Shown: positions 45,964 to 55,198 of the stretch, piece after piece
How the letters are laid out: each line of letters starts with the position of its first letter
Position numbering within the stretch: the stretch's first letter is position 1
Assembly: GCA_913063405.1 (NCBI GenBank)
Contig: CAJXZB010000018.1
Location: 1-64,000 of the forward strand
Source of the DNA: an uncultured Ulvibacter sp.
Lineage (GTDB): Bacteria; Bacteroidota; Bacteroidia; Flavobacteriales; Flavobacteriaceae
Length of the DNA: 64,000 nucleotides
Direction of reading: 5' to 3'
Program-made: the position numbers and the translations under genes
Notes under the pieces: model-generated
Database searches by the model: none
What the model was told of the DNA's origin: nothing
The model's input: the letters and a program-made list of their open reading frames with translations, nothing else

Positions 45964-46449
45964 ATGAAAACACTTTATATGGTGCGCCATGCCAAGTCAT
46001 CCTGGAAGTACGATGTTATTGATCACCAACGTCCATTAAAGACTAGAGGAGAAAATGATGCTCTCCTTGTTTCTGCACAAGTGAAGTTAGAGGTTAAGTC
46101 GCCGCAAAGGATTATAACTAGCGATGCAACTAGAGCCCTTTCCACTGCTAAATGCTTTAAGAAGGCATTTGATTTAAGTGATGAGGATTTCAGTACAAAT
46201 CACAACCTATACGATTTTGCCGGGCAAAACGTGATGAATATTATAAAAGGAATTGACAATTCTCTAGATTGTGTGATGATCGTTGGTCATAACCACGCGT
46301 TTACTTCGATTGCAAATATGCTTGGAAATAAGTATATTGATAACGTTGTCACCTGTGGTTTTTTAATGTTAGAGTTTGATGTGGATGACTGGAGAGAAAT
46401 TAGAAGTGGCAGGACGGTTAAGACTATATTTCCAAGAGATTTAAAATAA
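45964..46449 (+). CDS. sixA: Histidine phosphatase of the SixA type
   Basis: 161 residues. The catalytic motif is VRHAKSSW, and the second histidine is in MIVGHNHAFT. SixA acts on phosphohistidine proteins in E. coli; target here unknown. Its stop overlaps the start of ppk1 by one base (TAATG). The pairing with polyphosphate genes suggests a shared phosphate-related job, but this is inferred. Confidence 0.9.
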   Translation: MKTLYMVRHAKSSWKYDVIDHQRPLKTRGENDALLVSAQVKLEVKSPQRIITSDATRALSTAKCFKKAFDLSDEDFSTNHNLYDFAGQNVMNIIKGIDNSLDCVMIVGHNHAFTSIANMLGNKYIDNVVTCGFLMLEFDVDDWREIRSGRTVKTIFPRDLK

Positions 46450-48545
46450 TGACTGAGAAAATAGAAAGCAACATAGGTATTCAGAATCAATACAGAAACA
46501 GGGAATTAAGCTGGTTACAGTTTAATGCCCGTGTACTTCAGGAAGCTGAGGATACTTCAGTGCCACTTATAGAAAAACTTCGCTTTATAGGTATATTTTC
46601 TAACAACTTGGACGAATTTTTCAAGGTACGGTATGCTACTTTAAAACGGATTGTTGAAGCTGGAAAAGGAGGAAGAAGTTTTCTTGGTGGGGTTTCAGCT
46701 AAAGAATTAATGGTAGAAATTACTAAGACGGTAATTAATCAACAAAAAAATAGCCTTCGTATTTTAAGGGAAATCAATAAAGAGCTTGAAAAGGAAAATA
46801 TATTTATTATTGATGAAACCCAAGTAACCGAAGCCCAAGGAGAATTTATTTCAGATTACTTTATAGAAAAAGTAAGTCCCGCAATGGTCACTATTATGAT
46901 TGGTGAGCTTGAGAAATTTCCTAGTCTAAAAGATAGTGCCGCTTATTTGGCGGTAAAAATGGTAATGTCTAAGGAAGATGATACTTTTGAAACCAAAAAT
47001 AACTACGCATTGATTGAAATTCCTCGTTCGATTGATCGATTTGTTGTTCTTCCATCGGAAGGGGATAAACAGTTCATAATCATTTTGGATGATTTGATAC
47101 GATATTGCTTACACAATTTGTTCAATATTTTTAAGTATACTAGCATCTCGGCTCATATGATAAAGATTACGAGGGATGCAGAACTTGACATTGACAGTGA
47201 TTTGAGTAGAAGTTTTATTGAGAAAATTTCCAAAAGTGTGAAAGAGCGTAGTTCTGGCGATCCAGTACGATTTGTATACGATAAGAACATTGATGACGAA
47301 ACACTTCAGTTCTTATTGAATAAGATGGAAATTGATACAACGGATAGCCTTATACCAGGGGGGCGCTATCACAATAGAAGAGACTATATGAAGTTTCCAA
47401 GTTTGGGTAGACCAGATTTGCAGTATGAGTCTAAAGTGCCAGTTGCCATTTCTGGGCTGAGTTTACAAGGAAGTTTGTTTGATAAAATTGCGCAGAAAGA
47501 CTATCTGCTGCATGCTCCATATCAGACGTTTTCTTATATTGTTAAGTTCCTTAGAGAAGCGGCTTTAGATCCTAAAGTAAAATCAATAAAAATCACAATT
47601 TATCGTCTTGCCAAGGTTTCTCATATAGCCAGCTCATTGATTAATGCAGCAAAGAATGGAAAAGAGGTAACGGTGCAAATCGAATTACAAGCCCGCTTTG
47701 ATGAAGAGGCAAATATTAGTTATGCGGAACAAATGCAGAGCGAAGGAGTCAACTTAATTTTTGGCGTTTCTGGATTAAAGGTGCACTGTAAGACTTGTGT
47801 TGTTGAACGCATGGAAGGAAATAAAATACGCCGTTATGCTTTAGTTAGTACCGGAAATTTTAACGAGTCTGCAGCAAGAGTCTATACAGATTATACCTTA
47901 TTTACTTCCAATCAAAAGATATGCAAGGAAATTAATAAAGTATTCGACTTCTTTGAGGTAAACTATAAGATAAAAAAATACAATCATTTAATCGTTTCTC
48001 CACATTATACTCGTAACGTATTATATGGGTTAATCGATACCGAAATTGAGAACAAGAGGAATGGGATTTCTAGTGGAATACGATTGAAGTTAAATAGCCT
48101 CTCGGACTTTAAAGTGATCGACAAGTTATACGAAGCTAGCAGGGCAGGTGTTGAAGTTAAATTAATTGTTCGAGGGATTTGTTGTTTAATTCCAGGTGTA
48201 GAAGGAATGAGTGAGAATATTGAAATTATTAGTGTGGTGGACAAGTTCCTAGAACATCCGCGTCTATATATCTTTCAAAATGCTGGTAAACACAAGGTTT
48301 ATATTTCTTCTGCAGATTTTATGGGAAGAAATCTGGATAATCGGGTGGAAATTGCCTGTCCCATATATGATTCAGAAATAAAACAGGAGGTTCTAGAGAG
48401 CTTCGAAATAGGATGGAATGATAATGTGAAGGCAAGAGTTATTTCCAACCATAACGACAATGCATATAGAAAAAGTGAGGGACCTAAGATTCGTTCTCAA
48501 TTTATGATGTATGATTACTACTTAAATAAAATACAAGCAAAATAA
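46449..48545 (+). CDS. ppk1: Polyphosphate kinase 1
   Basis: 698 residues. The start RNRELSWLQFNARVLQEAED matches the PPK1 N domain. The autophosphorylated histidine lies in GLKVHCKTCVVER, and STGNFNESAARVYTDYTLFT is the second phospholipase-D-like motif. It builds polyphosphate from ATP. The upstream gene is a histidine phosphatase and the downstream gene (one base between) a polyphosphatase. Confidence 0.96.
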   Translation: MTEKIESNIGIQNQYRNRELSWLQFNARVLQEAEDTSVPLIEKLRFIGIFSNNLDEFFKVRYATLKRIVEAGKGGRSFLGGVSAKELMVEITKTVINQQKNSLRILREINKELEKENIFIIDETQVTEAQGEFISDYFIEKVSPAMVTIMIGELEKFPSLKDSAAYLAVKMVMSKEDDTFETKNNYALIEIPRSIDRFVVLPSEGDKQFIIILDDLIRYCLHNLFNIFKYTSISAHMIKITRDAELDIDSDLSRSFIEKISKSVKERSSGDPVRFVYDKNIDDETLQFLLNKMEIDTTDSLIPGGRYHNRRDYMKFPSLGRPDLQYESKVPVAISGLSLQGSLFDKIAQKDYLLHAPYQTFSYIVKFLREAALDPKVKSIKITIYRLAKVSHIASSLINAAKNGKEVTVQIELQARFDEEANISYAEQMQSEGVNLIFGVSGLKVHCKTCVVERMEGNKIRRYALVSTGNFNESAARVYTDYTLFTSNQKICKEINKVFDFFEVNYKIKKYNHLIVSPHYTRNVLYGLIDTEIENKRNGISSGIRLKLNSLSDFKVIDKLYEASRAGVEVKLIVRGICCLIPGVEGMSENIEIISVVDKFLEHPRLYIFQNAGKHKVYISSADFMGRNLDNRVEIACPIYDSEIKQEVLESFEIGWNDNVKARVISNHNDNAYRKSEGPKIRSQFMMYDYYLNKIQAK

Positions 48546-48546
48546 T

Positions 48547-49455
48547 TTGTTACATATTGAAAAATACGGTGCGATAGACATAGGTTCTAACGCTATTAGA
48601 CTCCTCGTTGCTACGGTAATTGAACAAGAGGGCAAAGACACACTTTTTAAAAAAACATCCTTAGTACGAGTTCCTATTCGTTTAGGGGCCGATGTTTTCG
48701 TAAAAGGGGAAATATCCTTGAAGAATGCTGCGAGAATGGTTGATGCGATGAATGCGTTCAGCTTATTGATGAATACCCATAACATAACTCGTTATAAGGC
48801 CTGTGCAACTTCGGCGATGCGTGAAGCCTCAAATGGAAGGGAGGTTGTCGAAATTATCGAATCTAAAACTGGCATTAAAATAGACATTATTGATGGTGAT
48901 GCTGAAGCTGCAATTATAGCGTCCACAGACCTAAGATCTTTGATTCAAAATGATAAAGTTTTTCTATATGTTGATGTTGGCGGTGGAAGCACAGAGTTAA
49001 CATTATTTGCAAATGGTCAAAAAATAGCTTCGCACTCTTTTAAGATAGGAACTGTTAGGATTATTAATGAGATGGTCGATGATATAATATGGGATCAAAT
49101 GGAACAATGGGTAAAACAAGAAACTAAACCATTTAAAAAAGTGGAAGTTATTGGTTCTGGTGGTAACATTAATAGTATTTTTAAAAATAGCGGAAAGAAA
49201 ATAGGAATGCCTTTAAGTTATTTTTACTTGGTGTCATTTTTTGAATTAGTAAAATCGTATTCCAATGAGGAGCGAATTACAGAAATGGATATGAACCCAG
49301 ATAGGGCAGATGTTATTGTTTCTGCTACTAGAATATACTTATCGGCAATGAAGTGGAGTAAATCCAAGAACATTTATGTGCCAAAGATTGGATTATCAGA
49401 TGGTATTATAAAGAGCCTTTATAATGAGAAGTTAGAGGAACAGTCTCAGTTTTAA
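48547..49455 (+). CDS. ppx: Ppx/GppA phosphatase (exopolyphosphatase)
   Basis: 302 residues. Starts with TTG in the order MLHIEKYGAIDIGSNAIRLL, the usual start of flavobacterial homologues; no nearer ATG exists. The phosphate-binding loops are DIGSNAIRL, YVDVGGGSTELTLF and IGSGGNINSI. It degrades polyphosphate from the end and may also act on pppGpp. It follows ppk1 by one base, so synthesis and breakdown of polyphosphate are made together. The last 50 bases overlap the convergent sterol-desaturase gene. Confidence 0.9.
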   Translation: MLHIEKYGAIDIGSNAIRLLVATVIEQEGKDTLFKKTSLVRVPIRLGADVFVKGEISLKNAARMVDAMNAFSLLMNTHNITRYKACATSAMREASNGREVVEIIESKTGIKIDIIDGDAEAAIIASTDLRSLIQNDKVFLYVDVGGGSTELTLFANGQKIASHSFKIGTVRIINEMVDDIIWDQMEQWVKQETKPFKKVEVIGSGGNINSIFKNSGKKIGMPLSYFYLVSFFELVKSYSNEERITEMDMNPDRADVIVSATRIYLSAMKWSKSKNIYVPKIGLSDGIIKSLYNEKLEEQSQF

Positions 49456-50377
49456 CATTGATTTCCTTGCTCAACCTTTTCCTCATTTGCTTAATAGTGA
49501 ACGTGCTGCCATCATGACTCCAACCTGGAGGTCCCAGAATATACATGAATTTATGATACCAGTTTTTGGATTTTTTTGTATCCTCCCAAATATCTTTATA
49601 CTCGTGAGTTAAGATTATCCATATGTTATAGGAGTTTGGCGGATGGGACACACCATATTCTATTTTAATGTCATCATCAAGTTCCTTCCAAGTCCCAAAT
49701 ATTTTGTCGAAAATATTTAAAAAACCTCCATGGTTTTTATCCATGTATTCGAGATTCTTTGCGTGATGTACTTGATGCATTGTGTGTGTGTTGAATATCT
49801 TTTCTATAATTCCCATTTTTGGAATATATACTGAATGCAATTGAAACTGCCATAAAGCCTCGATCCCAAGGCATACAACAAGCATTTCAGGAGGGAATCC
49901 AATTGAGCATATCCACATATAGAAAAAAGGCTTGTACAGAATTGTGAACCAGCCATTACGAACCGCAGTTCCAAGATTAAAATTACTTGAAGAATGATGC
50001 ACAATATGCGCTGCCCAAAGGAATCGAATCATATGATTCTGTCTATGAAACCAATAGTAGCTAAAATCATCTAATAACTGGCAAATAATCCAAACATACC
50101 AGGCATAACCAAAAGACTCCCAACCCATAATATTAGTTCTAATTCCATTAACTTCTGGGTTGAAAACCTCGTATATAAAGTTGAAAATTATAATCGCCGA
50201 AATTGTCTTTAACAGTGGTGCCAATAGAGCAGAACCTACACCAAAGGTTAAGCTGGAACGCAGGTCCCTCCATTTGTATAAACCTTTACGATCGTGCGTT
50301 TTGCTATATGTAAATTCGAGAAGAATAAAACCTAAAAAGCAGGGAACTCCGTATACGAGGGGGTTTGTAAAATCCAA
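49406..50377 (-). CDS. Sterol desaturase/fatty-acid hydroxylase family protein
   Basis: 323 residues with several membrane helices and the three histidine clusters of this di-iron superfamily: YWFHRQNHM, HIVHHSSSNFN and HTMHQVHHAKN. Bacterial members hydroxylate or desaturate lipids such as carotenoids or sphingolipids; the substrate cannot be read from sequence. The C-terminal 50 bases overlap ppx on the other strand. It is transcribed away from the RluA gene's end on the same strand, with a 117-base gap. Confidence 0.88.
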   Translation of the reverse strand: MDFTNPLVYGVPCFLGFILLEFTYSKTHDRKGLYKWRDLRSSLTFGVGSALLAPLLKTISAIIIFNFIYEVFNPEVNGIRTNIMGWESFGYAWYVWIICQLLDDFSYYWFHRQNHMIRFLWAAHIVHHSSSNFNLGTAVRNGWFTILYKPFFYMWICSIGFPPEMLVVCLGIEALWQFQLHSVYIPKMGIIEKIFNTHTMHQVHHAKNLEYMDKNHGGFLNIFDKIFGTWKELDDDIKIEYGVSHPPNSYNIWIILTHEYKDIWEDTKKSKNWYHKFMYILGPPGWSHDGSTFTIKQMRKRLSKEINVKTETVPLTSHYKGSL

Positions 50378-50494
50378 TCAGTTCTTTTTATAAGTAGCGA
50401 CAAGAATACTGCCAAAAATGTTGAGCGCAATATAAGTAAATAAATTTCCGCTTGGTATATGGAGTACAAAGTAAATCAAGTTATCTACGATCAA

Positions 50495-51366
50495 TTAAGA
50501 GACCTTGTTTGGAAATATCTTATCAAACTTTGCTGGAAGATCTAATTCTAAAGATATTATTTCCTTAGTAATTGGATGTTCAAATCTAAGGGCTGAGGCA
50601 CAAAGATATAGACCTTTTCCTCTTAATACTGAGCCCTCTATGCCATAAGTGGTATCTCCTAAGATGGGATTGCCAATACTTGAAAGGTGTATGCGCAGTT
50701 GATGCCGCCTCCCAGTTTCTGGGTACAATCGCACTAAATTTAAGTATTGATACTTTATTGATTGCTGCGTTTCTACAACCTCATACTTTGTAAGAGACTT
50801 TTTCCTATCGATTTCTGCTTCTATAATCCCATTTCTTGTCATTGCGCCAATAGCAATGGCATGATATATTTTAGAAATCTTTTTTTTTCAAACATATTTC
50901 CAAGGGCAACCAAGGACTTGCTCGACTTCGCTACAAGTAACAACCCGCTAGTTGGAAAATCCAAACGATGAGCGGGCTTTGGACTGGCGAGCATATCTGG
51001 TTGCGTACTCTTTTTTAGGTTAAAAGGAAGCGCGTGGATTATAGTTTTTAGTTTATTTCCACTTACTAAAATGCCGGGAGGCTTATTAATGACCGCTAAG
51101 AAATCATCTTCATAAACTACTTCTAATGTTAATTCAAATCGTCTTTTGTTAAGGCTTTCCTCAAATTCATAAAGGACTATTGCTTCCCCACCTGAGATAA
51201 AGGACGCGGTAGCCGCTGGAAATCCATTTATTGTAATGAGCCTTTTCTTAATAGTTTTTTTTAATGCGCTTTTAGTTAAAACTGAATTGAATATATTAAT
51301 TCCATAATCCTGAAAGCGAATAGGTTCTATTTGTAGAGGGACCTTATGAACTTCACGCTCCCTCAA
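50495..51366 (-). pseudogene. RluA-family pseudouridine synthase, frame broken in an A9 run
   Basis: The first part has an S4-like start (NSVLTKSALKKTIKKRLITI) and the catalytic motif PAHRLDFPTSGLLLVAKS with its aspartate, then stops early at 50839. The second part continues with YxLVRLYPETGRRHQLRIH and GDTTYG to 50495. Joining them by adding one A to the A9 run (complement of T9 at 50880-50888) gives FEKKKISKIYHAIAIG, the expected K-x-Y-x-A strand. The restored protein would be 290 residues. Real frameshift, slippage site or consensus error are all possible. The exact rRNA/tRNA target is not clear, so no symbol is given. Methyltransferase gene 1 base upstream. Confidence 0.85.
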
Positions 51367-51367
51367 A

Positions 51368-52132
51368 TCAAGGCTTAACCATTTTTTTGGCTATTATGAC
51401 ACTTTGTTTTGTTCTAGTAATGTGTTGGTGTGAAAAAACCTCTACGTTAAATCCAGCTCGCTCAAACAAACCTAAAAAGAACTTCTTTTCAAATCGTACT
51501 CTGTGCAATGTTCCTTTGGCTTCGCCTAAATAATTATCTGGATTGTCCTCAACATCAGGAACATCTTCTTCCACAAAAGCAGTCACATACAAGGTACTCT
51601 CATTCTTCATGGTCCTCTCAAACTCATTTAAATAATAGGAGACATCATCGGTCATCATATGTGAAAATACAGAATTGAGAAAGATTAGATCAAACTTGTT
51701 TGAGTCAAATGGAAGTGGAAGTAACTTTTCTGCAGTTTTATTATATCTAGCATTATGTGCGGCTACATGTCCGAAGTTAAACTCTGATCCATAGGGAGAA
51801 ATCCACTTTTTACACCAATTGATCGACTTAAGATGGGTGTCAATTCCATAGTAAGCGCCTAAATTGGTTCCAAGTGTCTTAAACCCATTCACTAATCGCG
51901 CTTGACCACAACCAAAATCCAATACAACCGAATCTTTATTGAACTGATAATGCTGTGAAAGGTGTACAATTTGATCTATTGCGGACTGGATATAAGTTTC
52001 GTTATTGGATAGCCCTTGATTTTCCCTGAAGGGAGGGAGGTACAGCTCATTGTACGCAACTGCCTTCATATGAGGATGGCCAAATAAAGTGATCTTAATA
52101 CGATTAACAATTCTCCTTACTAATTTTTTCAT
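51368..52132 (-). CDS. Class I SAM-dependent methyltransferase
   Basis: 254 residues. SAM-binding motif I is VVLDFGCGQARLVNGF, followed by YYGIDTHLKSI (post I) and FDLIFLNSVFSHM (motif IV region). An N-terminal helix of about 60 basic residues precedes the fold. It resembles small-molecule or lipid methyltransferases; the substrate is unknown. It belongs to the minus-strand run miaE-methyltransferase-RluA with gaps of 10 and 1 bases, so an RNA substrate is possible but unproven. Confidence 0.88.
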   Translation of the reverse strand: MKKLVRRIVNRIKITLFGHPHMKAVAYNELYLPPFRENQGLSNNETYIQSAIDQIVHLSQHYQFNKDSVVLDFGCGQARLVNGFKTLGTNLGAYYGIDTHLKSINWCKKWISPYGSEFNFGHVAAHNARYNKTAEKLLPLPFDSNKFDLIFLNSVFSHMMTDDVSYYLNEFERTMKNESTLYVTAFVEEDVPDVEDNPDNYLGEAKGTLHRVRFEKKFFLGLFERAGFNVEVFSHQHITRTKQSVIIAKKMVKP

Positions 52133-52142
52133 TCGAGTAGTT

Positions 52143-52724
52143 TTATCCGTGAATCTGTTCAGTTTTACTCAGGCCTTTCATCACATCAGCTTCAAAAGCC
52201 AATAATTCAGACCATTTATGATCCACTTCTTTTCGATCTCCATATTGTCTGGCAAAGCCCAAAAACATCGTGTAATGATTTGCTTCACTAATCATCAATT
52301 CTCGGTAGAACTCGGCTAATTCGTTATCTTTTAGTTCTTCACTTAATAGTCTAAAACGCTCACAACTTCGTGCTTCAATTAACGCAGCATACAACAGACG
52401 ATGCACTAACTGAACGGTTCTGCTACCTCCTTTGGGAAAAAACTTTACGATTTGAAGAACATACTCATCTTTTCGATCTCTCCCCATTAACCAGCCGCGC
52501 TCTATGATTATATCATGGACCATTTTAAAATGACTGATTTCCTCTTTTACTAGACTGATCATCTCCTGGACTAACTCTGTATATTCAGGAAAACTAACAA
52601 TTAGAGAAATAGCTGTTGATGCTGCCTTTTGTTCGCAGTATGCGTGATCTATTAGGATTTCCTTAAGGTTTTTTTCTACAATATTCACCCAGCGCGGGTC
52701 TGTAGGGAGTTTTAGTCCCAACAT
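52143..52724 (-). CDS. miaE: tRNA-(ms2io6A)-hydroxylase MiaE
   Basis: 193 residues if started at the Met giving MLGLKLPTDPRWVNI, the usual start; an upstream in-frame Met (52754) adds ten residues. It is a di-iron enzyme of the ferritin-like fold. Ligand motifs are VKEEISHF (E-x-x-H) and EARSCERF / SEANHYTMF (E-x-x-H). It hydroxylates 2-methylthio-N6-isopentenyladenosine at tRNA position 37. Directly after dnaX on the minus strand. Confidence 0.93.
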   Translation of the reverse strand: MLGLKLPTDPRWVNIVEKNLKEILIDHAYCEQKAASTAISLIVSFPEYTELVQEMISLVKEEISHFKMVHDIIIERGWLMGRDRKDEYVLQIVKFFPKGGSRTVQLVHRLLYAALIEARSCERFRLLSEELKDNELAEFYRELMISEANHYTMFLGFARQYGDRKEVDHKWSELLAFEADVMKGLSKTEQIHG

Positions 52725-52781
52725 CTTTATATTACTAGTATGGCTATAGCCCATAGGTATATTCGTCTTAAGATACTGAAT

Positions 52782-54580
52782 CTATATATCCAAATCAAAC
52801 TCTTTCCTCAAAGTGTCTATAAGGGGATTTTTTTCTTTTAGTTTTTCAAACTTTTCACGTGTTGTATAAGCGTAGCGCTTCACCGCTGTTTCATTGACTT
52901 CTATTGAAAGATTTATATCATAATTCTGAAGTTTCTTCCTCAAAAAACCAAGCAATTCATGTTTTGCGTACTCTACTTCCAGCTTGATAGTACTATTAGG
53001 AAATTCTAAATGGATTGTTGTCCCTTCTAATTTTGGGACACCCATCGATAAATGCGATAACAGATTAAATTTGCCTTCGCCCTCAACTATCGTCGCATAG
53101 TCTTTCCAAGCAGTTTGCATTTCTTCTTCACTGAACTCAGTAACTGGTAGGTTTTCTACATCTGGCTGACTAGCAACCAGTTCTTTCTTCATTTGCTGTT
53201 TTTTCTGAATACTTTTAAGAGATAAGGCTGAAACTTTTTTAGCATTTCGCTCGGCTAATATTTGTGGCCGTTCAATAACTTTCTCTTGTCCAATTAGGGT
53301 CGATATCTCTCCATCTGAATTATCTTCGGAAGACAGGTTCTCTGAAACTTGAGCTTCAGAAAGAGGTGCATTTTTAGGAACCGAATCTATTTCTGAAGAA
53401 CCCACAATTTTAGTGTTATCAACCGAGGAAGACACTTCAATTGCAATTTCCGAAGCAGATATCTCTGGGGTATTCTTAAAATGAGAGGGGGGTATTACGA
53501 ACCGACTAGGTTTTTTTTTTCAACCATAGCAGTTAGAGATGCCAGTTCCAATAAACACAGCTCTACTAAAAGGCGCTGATTACGGCTGGTTTTATATTTT
53601 AGATCGCAAGTGTTGGCTATATCAATACCAGAAATTAGAAACCTAACATTGGTTTTTCTAGATTGTTCAAAATACATCGTTTTCACTTGTTCACCAACTT
53701 CTAGTAAGGCAATGGTTTCTTCATTCTTGCACACCAACAAGTCTCTAAAATGTGAAGCTAACCCCATAATGAAGTGATGTCCATCAAACCCCTTTGCCAG
53801 AATCGCATTAAACGAAACTAAGGTCTTTGGAATGTTATTTTCTAGCAATAAATCTGTAATTTCAAAATAATAAGCGTAATCAAGAACATTCAGATTCTCT
53901 GTTACCGCTTCTCTGGTCATTGTTTTTCCAGAAAAACTTACAACTCTATCAAAAATTGAAAGAGCGTCGCGTAAGGCACCATCTGCCTTTTGAGCGATGA
54001 CATGCAATGCATCATCTTCTGCCTCAATTCCTTCGGATGTAGCTACATCTGCAAGATGTCCTTTGATATCGTTTACTGTAATTCGTCTAAAATCAAAAAT
54101 TTGACAACGAGAGAGTATCGTTGGAATTATCTTATGTTTTTCGGTGGTCGCCAAAATGAAAATCGCGTGTTTCGGCGGCTCCTCTAGTGTTTTCAGAAAA
54201 GCATTAAATGCTGCTGAGGACAACATATGTACCTCATCGATTATATAAACTTTATAATTTCCAACTTGAGGTGGAATGCGAACTTGATCGATCAAATTAC
54301 GAATGTCGTCCACGGAATTGTTGGATGCTGCATCTAGTTCAAAGATATTAAATGCGAAATCCTCATCCTTTTGCTCGGTACCATCTTGATTTATTTTCTT
54401 AGCTAGAATTCTTGCACATGTAGTTTTTCCAACACCACGAGGTCCTGTAAAAAGAAGGGCCTGTGCTAAATGATTATTCTCTATGGCATTTTCCAGTGTA
54501 TTGGTAATAGACTGCTGCCCAACCACGTCTTTAAACTGGGTTGGTCTGTATTTTCTAGCAGATACGATGAAGTGTTCCAT
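52782..54580 (-). CDS. dnaX: DNA polymerase III subunits gamma/tau; tau needs a frame change at A10
   Basis: The first open frame (54580 to 53495) encodes 361 residues: Walker A GPRGVGKTT (about 46-53), IIDEVHMLSSAAFNAFLK, sensor ATTEKHKIIPTILSRC, and clamp-loader domain III. It lacks the four zinc cysteines of E. coli DnaX, as lineage members often do. It then reads VEKKNLVGS and stops. The -1 frame runs on (VEKKKPSRF...) to 52782 with a Glu/Ser-rich hinge and the tau C-domain, for a total of 599 residues. The switch lies in A10 (T10 at 53511-53520), where the heptamer A AAA AAC at 53516-53510 is a canonical -1 slip site followed by a stop four codons later. This mirrors the gamma/tau recoding of E. 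coli and transcriptional slippage of Thermus. One missing A in the consensus would explain it equally. Confidence 0.9.
53510..53516 (-). promoter_or_regulatory. Candidate dnaX slippery heptamer A AAA AAC
   Basis: Within the A10 run, the zero-frame codons are GAA AAA AAA AAC and TAA follows four sense codons later (53497-53495). A -1 slip continues CCT AGT CGG, matching the tau frame. Downstream I see only weak pairings (for example CAGA/UCUG), so a strong stimulatory hairpin is not obvious. Confidence 0.55.
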
Positions 54581-54662
54581 AGGTATGAAACAAATATAAA
54601 GATGTACAATTAGTTTTTAAAAAATAGCCATCGCTATTTTACGATATTTATTAACATTGGTT

Positions 54663-54670
54663 TACTTTTG
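54663..54670 (+). promoter_or_regulatory. -7 promoter element of rnpB
   Basis: TACTTTTG is an exact TAnnTTTG match, ending 4 bases before the RNA 5' end. Confidence 0.65.
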
Positions 54671-54674
54671 TCAA

Positions 54675-54978
54675 AGCAGGCCGCCTTATCGCTTCGCCCT
54701 AGGCGAAGAGGAAAGTCCGGGCACCATAGGGAAGCATAGCGGTTAACAACCGTCGTCCGTCATTGACGGATAGGACAAGTGCAGCAGAAAGTATGTACAG
54801 GTAAGGCTGTAGTGAAACCAGGTAAACTCTATGCGGTGAAATGCCACGTAAACCTGTGTTCGAGGGTTCCCGCCCGATACAGGAGGGTAGGCAGATTGAA
54901 TATGTTGGTAACGGCATATCTAGATAAATGATAAGGCCCAATTTAATTTGGGAACAGAACCCGGCTTACAGGCCTGCT
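54675..54978 (+). ncRNA. rnpB: RNase P RNA
   Basis: About 304 nt. Universally conserved core segments are visible: GAGGAAAGTCCGGGC (54708-54722) near the 5' end, ACAGAACCCGGCTTAC (54955-54970) near the 3' end, and GTGAAA/GAAATGCCAC parts between. The ends AGCAGGCC (54675-54682) and GGCCTGCT (54971-54978) pair, followed by a T-run. It is the catalytic RNA that matures tRNA 5' ends. Bacterial type A-like layout. Confidence 0.96.
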
Positions 54979-55198
54979 TTTTATTTTGAGCAATATCGAA
55001 GTTTAATTCAACGTGCCAATTATACTAAGAGGGAGCTTTTCAATTGGTTTATTGATCCAATTAGCGCGCATCTTTAAAGATGCGGAAAATTTCGATTCAT
55101 CTTTTTATAAACTGTTCTGCCAATATAGCATTCTGATAAGAGATTTTTAAGTGGCGTACAACGGAAATCTCTAGGAGTGAGGTGTGAAATAAAAAACT
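54979..55198. other. Gap with two palindromes between rnpB and rsmD
   Basis: 220 bases without a gene. It holds AATTGG...CCAATT (about 55042-55062) and an 18-base perfect palindrome CGCATCTTTAAAGATGCG (55067-55084). The second has no T-run and could be a protein-binding site or a weak hairpin. Confidence 0.5.
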
